Source: JAJCYX01 sp965243825
Lineage (GTDB): Bacteria > Chloroflexota > Dehalococcoidia > Lucifugimonadales > Lucifugimonadaceae
Reading direction: 5' to 3'
Length of the DNA: 64,000 bases
NCBI GenBank assembly: GCA_965243825.1
Contig: CBDEVT010000001.1
Span: 930,001-994,000 of the forward strand
Below, piece after piece: positions 55,721 to 62,765 of the stretch. The notes under the pieces were generated by a model. It did not search any database and was not told the origin of the DNA. It saw only the letters and a program-made list of their open reading frames with translations. Numbering within the stretch: the first letter of the stretch is position 1; each line of letters starts with the position of its first letter. The position numbers and the translations under genes are program-made.

Positions 55721-56482
55721 CTATCCAATCAGCTTTTGGCGGAGCCCATGAATGATCTCGGACCCTCCGGTCAGGTTCCGCACGTACTGCACGGCAGGAG
55801 CATACTCACGTTCCATCATGGCGAATATGCGATGTATGTCCTCAGATGGTGCGGACTTCACACTCGCCAACACTTCCGGGTCGACAGAGGACATGACCTT
55901 CTCATAGTCACTGTGACGTCTTGAGAACATCTTGAATATGGCGTCGACTGATCGCTCCGTTTGCTGGTAATCCTCGGCAATGTGGTCAACTGGCACATCG
56001 ACGCATGAGAGGATCAGAGCAACGATCAGTCCAGTTCGGTCTTGTCCCACGGTGCAGTGCACATAGATCGCCCCATCTGAACCGTCGGCCAACTCCCGCA
56101 TCGCGAGTGCCACCCTGTTGGGGGAGTCCAGTACGTGCCTTGCGGCAGTTTCGGCATCAAATGGTGTATTGGTGCGAACGCTAAGCGCCGCAAGCGTTTG
56201 ATGGTTGTGGTCGACTATCGGGGCGTTTACCCGTCTGACCCCAGATGCCGTGGCGACCAATGATCGGTCCGCTGCGAATTCTTCGGGGGATCGAAGGTCA
56301 ACGAACTTCGAAACTGAATGATCTTCGACCAAAGTCGCCAGATCTGTTTCGGTGATCGCTGCCGGTGCGCTCCCACGAATTATCCGGTTGTATTGCAGCG
56401 TTTCGCCTTTTGAGGTTCTCAAGCCTCCGAGGTCTCGCACGTTCGGAACGCTGGCGAGTTCGACAGTCCGATCTAATTGCAT
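55721..56482 (-). CDS. Tyrosine/serine protein phosphatase (Y_phosphatase3 family)
   Basis: The 253-residue protein has the signature of bacterial dual-specificity phosphatases: VPNVRDLGGLRTSKGETLQYNRIIRGSAPA near the N-terminus, KFVDLRSPEEF, and the active-site loop VHCTVGQDRTGLI (HCxxGxxR, with cysteine as nucleophile and arginine binding phosphate). Members remove phosphate from proteins or phosphoinositides. It lies between the intact tyrosine recombinase and a remnant of a second recombinase, so it may be cargo of a mobile element. No ribosome-binding site is prominent. Confidence 0.9.
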   Translation of the reverse strand: MQLDRTVELASVPNVRDLGGLRTSKGETLQYNRIIRGSAPAAITETDLATLVEDHSVSKFVDLRSPEEFAADRSLVATASGVRRVNAPIVDHNHQTLAALSVRTNTPFDAETAARHVLDSPNRVALAMRELADGSDGAIYVHCTVGQDRTGLIVALILSCVDVPVDHIAEDYQQTERSVDAIFKMFSRRHSDYEKVMSSVDPEVLASVKSAPSEDIHRIFAMMEREYAPAVQYVRNLTGGSEIIHGLRQKLIG

Positions 56483-56509
56483 TCTTACTTCATTTCCGTA
56501 TTTGCTGGG

Positions 56510-57394
56510 TCAGAGCCGATCTGCAGGTGAGTATCTCACGTGCGCCCGCTGAGCCAGTTCTGATGCCACTGCCGCCGTGTACCTCCTTAGCATCGTCAAA
56601 TCTTTCCAACCCATCACTTCCAGGATGTCTGAGTCGTTCATCCCAAGTCGCTTCATCTGAGCGGCTGCTGCCCGTCTGAATGCATGCACACCTTTGAAGT
56701 CCACACCGGCCGAGGCACACAATCGCTTGACGATCTGTAGGACTCCTGACTCGGTCAATGGTCCCCGGATTCCATGCCAAAGCGGGCCAAAGTTGATGCT
56801 CCACCGCCGCACGTACCGCTGAATAGCTAGCAGCGAGGAATCTCCGAGAGGCACGATCCGAACACCGGTCTTCCCGTCTACCGTGACCTGCTTAAGGTCG
56901 ACATCTGGCTGGCCCATCGAGACCAACTCACCAACACGTACGCCGGTGTCGAAAAGGACGGTGATGATCGCTTTGTCTCTCACTCCCCCCGCTGATTGAT
57001 CGCAGGCTGTCAACAGCTTCTTCAGGTCATCCACTGCATAAGTCGGTTGCGGCACGACTCTGTACTTCGTCAGCTCCACCAGTCGTGACGGGTCACGGCG
57101 TATTTCTCGGCCTGCCACGAGGTACTTGAAGAAGCGACGGATGCCCAGTTGCGATTCATGGACGGTCTTGGCTGAGACTTGCTTGCGCAGTGCCTCGACG
57201 TGCTTCCTGACGTGCTTGGCAGTGACCTTAGCGGGGGGAATCCAATCCACAGACTCGCCTAGTCTCTGCACATCTCGGACGTAGCAAGAGATCGTGTGAG
57301 GCCTGAGTCCTTCGACCTTGAGAGCAAGCGAAAAGGCGTCCAGATTCTCCGACCACCCGACCGCTGAGTAACCGACAAATGACCTGCCCCACAT
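56510..57394 (-). CDS. Tyrosine recombinase/integrase, start replaced by an IS end
   Basis: The 294-residue protein has an N-terminal SAM-like helical domain (LDAFSLALKVEGLRPHTISCYVRDVQRL). The catalytic domain contains the first arginine in LFDTGVRVGELV, HAFRRAAAAQM (H-x-x-R), GWKDLTMLRRYT (tryptophan where XerC/D have histidine, as in Cre) and the tyrosine in RRYT. It would carry out site-specific integration or excision. The first residues MWGRS come from the left end of the IS element (57380-57394), so the native start is lost; the protein may still be made from the IS-provided ATG. Confidence 0.85.
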   Translation of the reverse strand: MWGRSFVGYSAVGWSENLDAFSLALKVEGLRPHTISCYVRDVQRLGESVDWIPPAKVTAKHVRKHVEALRKQVSAKTVHESQLGIRRFFKYLVAGREIRRDPSRLVELTKYRVVPQPTYAVDDLKKLLTACDQSAGGVRDKAIITVLFDTGVRVGELVSMGQPDVDLKQVTVDGKTGVRIVPLGDSSLLAIQRYVRRWSINFGPLWHGIRGPLTESGVLQIVKRLCASAGVDFKGVHAFRRAAAAQMKRLGMNDSDILEVMGWKDLTMLRRYTAAVASELAQRAHVRYSPADRL

Positions 57395-57405
57395 AGTGAT
57401 ACCAG

Positions 57406-58234
57406 TTATTTTCTCAGTTTTTGACCCAGTTCAGGTGTGGTCTTGATGACCTCTGGAGCCGGCGGTCTGAAACCGAGTAAACTGTGTGGTCGGATCTGGT
57501 TGTACTCTCTTCGCCAGCTCTCTGTCAGTATCTGCACCTCCTTCAAAGAATAGAAGAGCTCTAGATTCAACAGTTCATCCCTCAGCTTCCCGTTGAAGCT
57601 CTCGCAGTAGCCGTTCTCCCATGAACTACCAGGCTCAATGAACAACGTCTGGACTCCGACTCTCGGCAGCCACACCCTCACAGCCTTCGCAGTGAACTCC
57701 GCCGTTGTCAGACCTGATGTGCTCAGGAACTCCTTTCAACGTGAACAGCTCAGTCAAGAGTTCAAGGACATGATCTGATCTGAACTTCCTTGATGCTCTG
57801 ACTGTAAGACACTCCCTGCTGAACTCGTCGATAACGGTGATCAGTATCACAGGCCTGCCATCATGTGTTCGGCAAGAGACGAAGTCATAAGCCCAGACGT
57901 GGTTCCTCTTCTCAGGTTTCAACATGATGCAAGATCCATCGTTTAGCCACAGCCTTCCTCGTTTCGGCTGCTTCTTTGGAACCTTTAGCCCTTCACGTCT
58001 CCAGATACGTTCGACGCGCTTGTGATTCACGCTCCATCCGGATGCGTTGAGCAGAGCAGTGATCCTGCGATAGCCGTATCTTCCGAACTCTGTCGCAAGA
58101 TCTATGATGTCCCTGGTCAACTGTTCCTCATCACCAGGAGGCTTTAGCACCCGGCGTTGAGTTGCTCTCGACTGGCCAAGGGCTCGACAGGCTCTGCGTT
58201 CCGGGACTCGCAGTCTTCGTCTGACGTGATCCAC
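57406..58234 (-). pseudogene. IS3-type transposase OrfB, frameshifted
   Basis: The first part (58234-57635) has HTH_21 sequence and the rve integrase core: VWAYDFVSC (first catalytic D), later HIRSDNGG (second D). The second part (57681-57406) continues VWLPRVGVQTLFIEPGSSWENGYCESFNGKLRDELLN (catalytic E in CESFNGKLRDE). The frames join if one base is restored near 57699-57703, directly after SDNG, where other members read SDNGAEF. It is therefore a probable single-base loss that inactivates the transposase. The C-terminal YNQIRPHSLLGFRPPAP is normal. Confidence 0.85.
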
Positions 58235-58257
58235 ACACTGGCGTCTACGTGAAGGGC

Positions 58258-58536
58258 TTAGAAGTTTCCCTCGGCCGCTTCCTTCAAGATCAGCTTGTCC
58301 AGGGTGAGTTCTGCAACAGCACGTTTCAGCTGAGCGTTCTCTTTCTCAAGCATCTTGAGCTTCCTGGCCTGATCGATGTTGAGTCCGCCGTACTCGGTTC
58401 GCCAGCGATAGTAGGTGTTCTCCGTGACGCCTATGTCCCTGACTGCCTGACTGACCTTCTTGCCATTGGCCACGGCTACCTCTACCTGGCGGAGCTTGTT
58501 CAGGATCTGCTCCGGTGAGTGACCTTTTCGAGGCAT
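58258..58536 (-). CDS. IS3-type transposase OrfA
   Basis: The 92-residue protein has the helix-turn-helix of IS3 OrfA (HSPEQILNKLRQVEVAVANGKKVSQAVRDIGVTENTYYRWRTEYGG). A leucine-zipper-like tail (ARKLKMLEKENAQLKRAVAELTLDKLILKEA) follows. OrfB begins just downstream in another frame, as usual for elements that make an OrfAB fusion by translational frameshift. The IS end lies about 65 bases upstream. The downstream OrfB is broken, so OrfA alone may only bind the ends. Confidence 0.9.
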   Translation of the reverse strand: MPRKGHSPEQILNKLRQVEVAVANGKKVSQAVRDIGVTENTYYRWRTEYGGLNIDQARKLKMLEKENAQLKRAVAELTLDKLILKEAAEGNF

Positions 58537-58572
58537 ATGCCCCCTCCTTGAAAACGTCCAGTTTTACAACTT

Positions 58573-58914
58573 TCAACTGGACTCGTTTGCAGGGGGCAGG
58601 TCAACTTCTACAGGTGGCAACCAGGTCCTGGAAGCGATTGCGTTACGTTCAGCCGTCACTCGCTCTATTTCAGCATCATGCATCGGCCAAACAAGATCAG
58701 CTCCCGTTTCCTCAGCGATCTGGCTCAGGACGTCCACATACGCCGGATCTTGCGCCGGGGGGATGAGGTGGATCTCGTCTGCTTCGGACTGAAACAGATG
58801 ATATTTGGAGCTGTCTGTAGCGATCAGGTGAACTGGTTCTTGGCCGGCACGGAGTGCTCGACTAACACCAATACCTAGGTGATTGCCACCAAGTGTGAAT
58901 AGGATCCGCTTCAT
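58573..58914 (-). pseudogene. ATP-grasp-type protein truncated by the IS
   Basis: The first 104 residues (KRILFTLGGNHLGIGVSRAL, ATDSSKYHLFQSEADEIHLIPPAQ, YVDVLSQIAEETGADLVWPMHDAEIERV) match the N-terminal preATP-grasp domain of carboligase-type ATP-grasp enzymes. The last eight residues (LPPANESS) come from the IS right end, where the frame stops. The ATP-binding and catalytic parts are missing. The gene was therefore cut by the insertion or by an IS-linked deletion; the remainder is not found on the other side of the IS. Confidence 0.75.
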
Positions 58915-59076
58915 GCAGAAACTCTAGTCGTTCCCAACGCGACACCTCTAAAGACAAGCCCGCCGAAAGGTTCAATCGGATCGTCGACTACGACGGGTCA
59001 ACTGAGTAAGGCGGAGTCCGAATCCTTCACCAGTTTCTTCTGAGACCTGCCTGCCAACTTGATTCAAACTCACCAG

Positions 59077-59499
59077 TCACAATCGACCATTCTCGCATCC
59101 TGTGACCGGGAATCTGCACACGTTCAGTGGCAACCGCATTGCCCAATAGCTGACTTCGAACGTCGCTGATCGTTCAGGGGTCTGGCACTCTGGGGCGAAA
59201 CAAGAAACGATCAGCATGTCTCCATCCGGATCCGGGAAGTGTCCCTGGAACTCGGTCGAATCAGGCGAAACTAGTTCGATATCGTCACGGAAGCTGCCAT
59301 CAGAGTCGCTGTCCAGAACGGTTCCAGTGAGTTTCAGGTCGAACAGAACTCCGTCTGTCGACGTTGCTTTTATTTGCTCTGTGATGCGTTGCGGGTCGAG
59401 CGGCATGTCTCTTGGTGGATCTGATACTGACGAATTACAGGTGGCAGCCAAAGTCAGCATCAAAGCCGTCGAAACCGATTTTGCGTACCGGACTCTCAT
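59077..59499 (-). CDS. Small lipoprotein of unknown function
   Basis: The 140-residue protein has a lipoprotein-type signal (SVSTALMLTLAATC, lipobox LAATC). The mature part is acidic and contains DSDSDGSFRDDIELVSPD, a possible calcium-binding acidic loop, and four further cysteines (SCFAPEC, NVCRF, TGCENG). No family is recognised. It is followed on the same strand by no close partner; the small membrane gene 59539 lies 39 bases upstream, so the run 60105-59077 may be one transcript. Confidence 0.65.
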   Translation of the reverse strand: MRVRYAKSVSTALMLTLAATCNSSVSDPPRDMPLDPQRITEQIKATSTDGVLFDLKLTGTVLDSDSDGSFRDDIELVSPDSTEFQGHFPDPDGDMLIVSCFAPECQTPERSATFEVSYWAMRLPLNVCRFPVTGCENGRL

Positions 59500-59538
59500 T
59501 TACAACCTCTTTGATGACACTTCACCTGTCCATCAACC

Positions 59539-59748
59539 TTAGGACCGATTCTCAGTTTCACCAGTCCGGAGTACCGCTGAGCTACCGCCGACCAACATCC
59601 CAAGACCAGTAATTGATGCAAGTACCAAGATGATTGCCACCAGTTCATTTGTGTCGCGGGTCGGACGCCATACTAATAGAGACACAGAGAGACTCAGAAC
59701 AATGAATCCAAGAGTCGCTATGTAGATTCCGGCCATTTCACGTTTCAT
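59539..59748 (-). CDS. Small two-helix membrane protein
   Basis: ATG at 59748 is chosen because AAGGAG precedes it; the longer frame starts at 59784. The 69-residue protein has two predicted membrane helices (IYIATLGFIVLSLSVSLLVW and ELVAIILVLASITGLGMLVGGSSAVL). Between them is the basic RPTRDTN loop. No family is recognised. It lies directly downstream of the PQ-loop-like gene at 59785 on the same strand. Confidence 0.6.
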   Translation of the reverse strand: MKREMAGIYIATLGFIVLSLSVSLLVWRPTRDTNELVAIILVLASITGLGMLVGGSSAVLRTGETENRS

Positions 59749-59784
59749 TGATTTTCTCCTTAAGAACACTCTCTTTTCGTCCAC

Positions 59785-60105
59785 TCATGTCTCGCATGTG
59801 CTGGCATCTAAGATTCGAGCCGATACACGTCTGCTGCGTAGCCTCGCTGTGTAGATCAGGGACAGGGCGAGCATCAATCCCGTGACTACCACGTAAAAGG
59901 TGTGCAACGCCCAGATAGGACCTACCGGCAGCGAGAAGACGTAGATTGAATGGACCAGGTTGGCAACGTGTGTAAGCGCCAGGCTGCTCAAGCTGTACGA
60001 ATGCAGATCACGGGTCACGACCGCTTTAGCGACCATTGGGAGCATGCTTGCCGCGAACATCACCGTCGACACCGTTCCGGCTACTAAGGGGATGCCGTTT
60101 TCCAT
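59785..60105 (-). CDS. PQ-loop/SemiSWEET-like small membrane protein
   Basis: The 106-residue protein has three hydrophobic segments and the pattern VSTVMFAASMLPMVAKAVVTRDLHSYSLSSLAL. This resembles the PQ-loop repeat of SemiSWEET-type proteins (LPQ followed by ...R...SxxS). The usual proline-glutamine is LPM here. SemiSWEETs transport small sugars as dimers, but the altered motif leaves the role open. It is 36 bases upstream of the 59539 gene. A terminator hairpin (60135-60184) separates it from the gene further upstream. Confidence 0.6.
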   Translation of the reverse strand: MENGIPLVAGTVSTVMFAASMLPMVAKAVVTRDLHSYSLSSLALTHVANLVHSIYVFSLPVGPIWALHTFYVVVTGLMLALSLIYTARLRSRRVSARILDASTCET

Positions 60106-60134
60106 TTCTTTCCTCCATCAATGCGACTCTCGAA

Positions 60135-60184
60135 GTCGGACGGAGGTTAGGCTAAGCACTGACCCTCACACTCCTCCGTCCGAC
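60135..60184 (-). terminator. Terminator hairpin downstream of the 60191 gene
   Basis: GTCGGACGGAGG (60135-60146) and CCTCCGTCCGAC (60173-60184) are exact complements. It lies directly beyond the stop of the - strand gene at 60191 and before the PQ-loop gene. Confidence 0.65.
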
Positions 60185-60190
60185 CCAGTC

Positions 60191-60616
60191 CTAGACCTTC
60201 CTAGATCTGGAACTTGAGCCAACAGTCCGGCTCACGATTCCTGAGGGCAGGTCGTAGTTGTCTCGATCGTCTGGCTTGTCATCGCCACTGGATGCAGAGG
60301 AATGTTCAGCCTTCTTCACCGCTCCCTCTTCCGCAATGATCTCGTCCACCACGGCCATCTCCTCGCCGTATGCGATCTGGTCTATCAGCTTCGGGAGATC
60401 GTCGCTCCTGATCCCCGGGGGTCGACTCGACTGCATTAGCGCACTGCGAATCGTGTCCTCGAGCAGCTGACGAAACTCTGGTGTGTTCGGACGAATACCA
60501 TCGTCCTCCAGCTTTCTTTCAGCATCATCGATCAGTTCGTTCAACGACGAGCCTTCAAGGACTCTGTCATCGACCACTCCCAGGTTCCTGCAATGGACCC
60601 TCAACTTTGAGGTCAT
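60191..60616 (-). CDS. Cytoplasmic acidic protein of unknown function
   Basis: ATG at 60616 is chosen because GAGGAGG lies just upstream; the frame extends to 60676. The 141-residue protein has a helical N-terminal half (SLNELIDDAERKLEDDGI, EFRQLLEDTIRSAL). Its C-terminal 40 residues are acidic, then basic and serine-rich (EHSSASSGDDKPDDRDN, SSSRSRKV), and are probably disordered. No family is recognised. It faces a strong inverted repeat and the SnoaL gene in the divergent region. Confidence 0.5.
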   Translation of the reverse strand: MTSKLRVHCRNLGVVDDRVLEGSSLNELIDDAERKLEDDGIRPNTPEFRQLLEDTIRSALMQSSRPPGIRSDDLPKLIDQIAYGEEMAVVDEIIAEEGAVKKAEHSSASSGDDKPDDRDNYDLPSGIVSRTVGSSSRSRKV

Positions 60617-60718
60617 CTCTTTCCTCCTCGTTTGGTTGTTCTTATTTGTTGACTGACCCGGAGTCTCGTCACCCAACAGCTTCAGTCTGGTTCATGCTCT
60701 GAGATCGCGTACCCACCG

Positions 60719-60768
60719 AAAGGTCAGTACGGGGTTGGTTTCCGTGACCCAACCCGATTACTGGCCTT
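60719..60768. promoter_or_regulatory. Large inverted repeat in divergent intergenic region
   Basis: AAAGGTCAGTA then GGGTTGG (60719-60738) pairs with CCAACCC then TACTGGCCTTT (60749-60768), with small interruptions. It lies between the divergent 60616 and 60956 genes; the rest of 60617-60955 shows no supported gene. It may be an operator or an RNA hairpin. Confidence 0.5.
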
Positions 60769-60955
60769 TTGGTTGGTCCATCAAACAGTTTTTTCTCAGA
60801 CACTCGATGCCATGGCGTTGAATGACACGTCAGACACGCAAGTCCAACCAGGAGAGTTAACCCGGCTGGAACCAGGCATAGGGAACCGACGCCTGCCAGG
60901 CTCGCAGCACACTTCTGGTGCTACAGGCCAGTCGAGTTCCATGGAGCAAGAAACG

Positions 60956-61375
60956 ATGGGTATCGAGGAGAACAAGGCCGTGCTGCGTCGGGCAGCCGAG
61001 GCCTTCAACAACGTGGATGACCGGTCGGGATGGTTTGACTTCCACGACCTGAATGTAGTCGCCCACTCACTCGCACCGGAACCGCTCGGCCTTAACGGGG
61101 TCAAGAAGTTCTATGCGGACCTGTGGAGCGCCTTTCCAGACCTCCACATCGAGATCGAAGACCTTATGGGAGACGGTGACAGAGTGGCCTGGAGGCTCAC
61201 TGTTACTGGAACTCACGAAGGAGAATTCAGAGGCGTGCCGCCGACAGGAACGAAGGTCAAGTTCGCTGCCGGTTACATCTTCCGTATCGAAAACGGAAAG
61301 ATCGCAGAGCGTTGGACGAACTTTGACCGGCTTGGACTATTGATCCAGCTAGGGGCAATTCCTGCCCCCGTTTAA
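60956..61375 (+). CDS. SnoaL-like ester cyclase-type protein
   Basis: ATG at 60956 is chosen because GGAG lies nine bases upstream; an in-frame ATG at 60941 and a long upstream frame to 60773 are less likely. The 139-residue protein has the SnoaL-type ester cyclase pattern: NKAVLRRAAEAFNNVDDR, GLNGVKKFYADLWSAFPDLHIEIEDLMGDGDRVAWRLTVTGTHEGEFRGVPPTGTKV, ending GKIAERWTNFDRLGLLIQLGAIP. In known members this fold closes or modifies polyketide-like rings. A strong hairpin follows the stop, before a methyltransferase gene. Confidence 0.88.
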   Translation: MGIEENKAVLRRAAEAFNNVDDRSGWFDFHDLNVVAHSLAPEPLGLNGVKKFYADLWSAFPDLHIEIEDLMGDGDRVAWRLTVTGTHEGEFRGVPPTGTKVKFAAGYIFRIENGKIAERWTNFDRLGLLIQLGAIPAPV

Positions 61376-61394
61376 GGGACAGCAAAACGCATTT

Positions 61395-61463
61395 GAACCA
61401 GGTCGCACGAAGCCAAATCGGAACAGCGGGCCGTCAAGTTCGGGCTTCGCGCGGGCCTGGTTC
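61395..61463 (+). terminator. Long hairpin between the SnoaL and methyltransferase genes
   Basis: GAACCAGGTCGCACGAAGCC (61395-61414) pairs with the stretch 61442-61463 (GGGCTTCGCG then GGCCTGGTTC) with one bulge and a mismatch. It may be a terminator for the SnoaL gene or a leader structure for the methyltransferase. Confidence 0.55.
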
Positions 61464-61543
61464 GACAGGAACACAACGGGAACAAGAAACGTGTCAGCAA
61501 TACATCGCGGTAACAGGCGATGAAAACTAGAGGATCCGAAGGA

Positions 61544-62596
61544 ATGACAAATCGAGCGTCAGATGCAACGGTAGCTACAACTGAACCAGATGTGCAGCAG
61601 CAGGCTGGAAAGTTCCTGGCCCAGTTCGCCGGCTACGTAGGCTTCAAGACCATCAAGATGGGCCTCGACAACGGTCTCTTTCAGACACTCGCGGATAACC
61701 CCGATGGCCTGACCGCAGAGCAGCTTGCTGCTGAGGCCGGCACAGACGAATTCTACACAGAGGTCTGGGCAAGAGCCGCGTATGGCGCCGAGGTCGTAGT
61801 AATAGACAGAAAGAGCCGCTACACGCTGGCGGCTCATGTCGAGGATCTGATCCTTGACACCGACTTCCCGGGCTATATAGGCGGTATCGTGGGAGTCTTT
61901 AGTGAACCCGAGATTTTCGACAATTTTTCTGCCAATCTAAAGAGCGGTAAGCGCGTCTGGTGGGACGAGACTAGCCCGAGGTTCATCGAAGGGGTTAGCG
62001 GCACTGGCCGTCCGTTTTACAACAGACTGATTCCGTCGGGCCTCCAGAAAATCCCCGGACTGACAGAGAAGCTGCAGCAGGGCGGGCGTGTGCTTGAGCT
62101 GGCATCCGGCGCAGGTGTTGGGTTGGTTAAGTTCTCTGAAATCTTCCCAAACGTTCAACTGACCGGGGTTGACGGCGACATCCACTCGGTCGGGATTGCG
62201 AAAGAGCGAGTCCAGGTTGAAGGTGTTTCAGAAAGAGTTTCTCTGGTCCATTCAACTCTTGAGGACTATGTTGAGAAGGACACTTTCGATATGGCCTTCA
62301 TAAACATCTCGATGCACGAGTGCAGGGACATCGACCAGGTGACCAAGAATGTTAAGAGTTCGCTGAAGGCTGGTGGCGTGTTTGTAATCTCTGACTTCCC
62401 GTTTCCGGCAACACACGAAGGCCTGCGTACTATCCCGGCACGGGTGATGAGTGGAATCCAGTACTTCGAAGCCCAGATTGATGACCAGTTGGTGCCGACT
62501 CAGGTATTCGTTGACTTACTCGAGTGTCACTACTTCGAAGACGTGAAAGCATTCGACTTAACTCCGGTTCACAACCTGATCTTCGGCAGGAAGTAG
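61544..62596 (+). CDS. Class I SAM-dependent methyltransferase with N-terminal dimerisation domain
   Basis: ATG at 61544 is chosen because it has upstream GAGG and the conserved part follows; ATG at 61520 is an alternative. The 350-residue protein has an N-terminal winged-helix dimerisation domain (FKTIKMGLDNGLFQTLADNPDGLTAEQLAAEAG). The Rossmann fold contains RVLELASGAGVGLVKFSEIFPNVQLTGVDGD (SAM site), MAFINISMHE and GGVFVISDFPFP. It would methylate a small molecule in the cytoplasm. The acceptor is unknown. It may form a pathway with the SnoaL protein upstream. Confidence 0.88.
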   Translation: MTNRASDATVATTEPDVQQQAGKFLAQFAGYVGFKTIKMGLDNGLFQTLADNPDGLTAEQLAAEAGTDEFYTEVWARAAYGAEVVVIDRKSRYTLAAHVEDLILDTDFPGYIGGIVGVFSEPEIFDNFSANLKSGKRVWWDETSPRFIEGVSGTGRPFYNRLIPSGLQKIPGLTEKLQQGGRVLELASGAGVGLVKFSEIFPNVQLTGVDGDIHSVGIAKERVQVEGVSERVSLVHSTLEDYVEKDTFDMAFINISMHECRDIDQVTKNVKSSLKAGGVFVISDFPFPATHEGLRTIPARVMSGIQYFEAQIDDQLVPTQVFVDLLECHYFEDVKAFDLTPVHNLIFGRK

Positions 62597-62621
62597 AACA
62601 GCGATTATTCGAAGGAAACCA

Positions 62622-62646
62622 GGCCACGGACGGACCGTCTGCGGCC
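62622..62646 (+). terminator. Terminator hairpin after the methyltransferase
   Basis: GGCCACGGACGG (62622-62633) pairs with CCGTCTGCGGCC (62635-62646) at 10 of 12 positions, followed by CAGTTTT. Confidence 0.65.
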
Positions 62647-62669
62647 CAGTTTTCACCTGCTGGTTAGAT

Positions 62670-62727
62670 GGAACTGAGGGGATGATAGGCAGAACTTTCC
62701 GAGATCAGTTCGGATTGGTTTGAACTG
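62670..62727 (+). repeat. Structured intergenic repeat, copy 9 (subtype B variant)
   Basis: GGAACTGA starts at 62670, GGCAGAAC is at 62688-62695, and the variable hairpin is CAGTTC (62706-62711) with GAACTG (62722-62727). No matching upstream arm is visible. It lies between the convergent genes 61544 and 62766. Confidence 0.78.
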
Positions 62728-62765
62728 AAGGATATCGACCTGCGAGTACTGGAACGGCGCAACCA

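Larger units (their letters stand above)
57380..58603 (-). mobile_element. IS3-family insertion sequence (1224 bases, frameshifted)
   Basis: TGACCTGCCCC at 57380-57390 is repeated inverted at 58593-58603, with further similarity inward (CCAGTT in both). The ends are TG...CA as in IS3. The element carries orfA (58258-58536) and a broken orfB (57406-58234) on the - strand. The bases flanking it (AAA on the left, ACT on the right) do not form a target duplication. Both neighbouring genes are broken at its ends. Confidence 0.85.

Noticed and set aside
57635..57720. Programmed frameshift within IS3 OrfB
   Set aside because: IS3 elements shift frame between OrfA and OrfB, not inside the catalytic core after SDNG; a one-base loss explains the break better.
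60773..60955. N-terminal extension of the SnoaL protein
   Set aside because: These residues are not SnoaL-like, and a good ribosome-binding site precedes the ATG at 60956.
21526..62727. The nine repeats as integron attC sites
   Set aside because: The paired ends read GTTCTG...CAGAAC, the opposite order to RYYYAAC...GTTRRRY, some copies lack the upstream arm, and no integron-type integrase is present.
21526..62727. The repeats as a CRISPR array
   Set aside because: Spacing is 1.6 to 15 kb with genes between copies, there are no short regular spacers, and no cas genes are visible.
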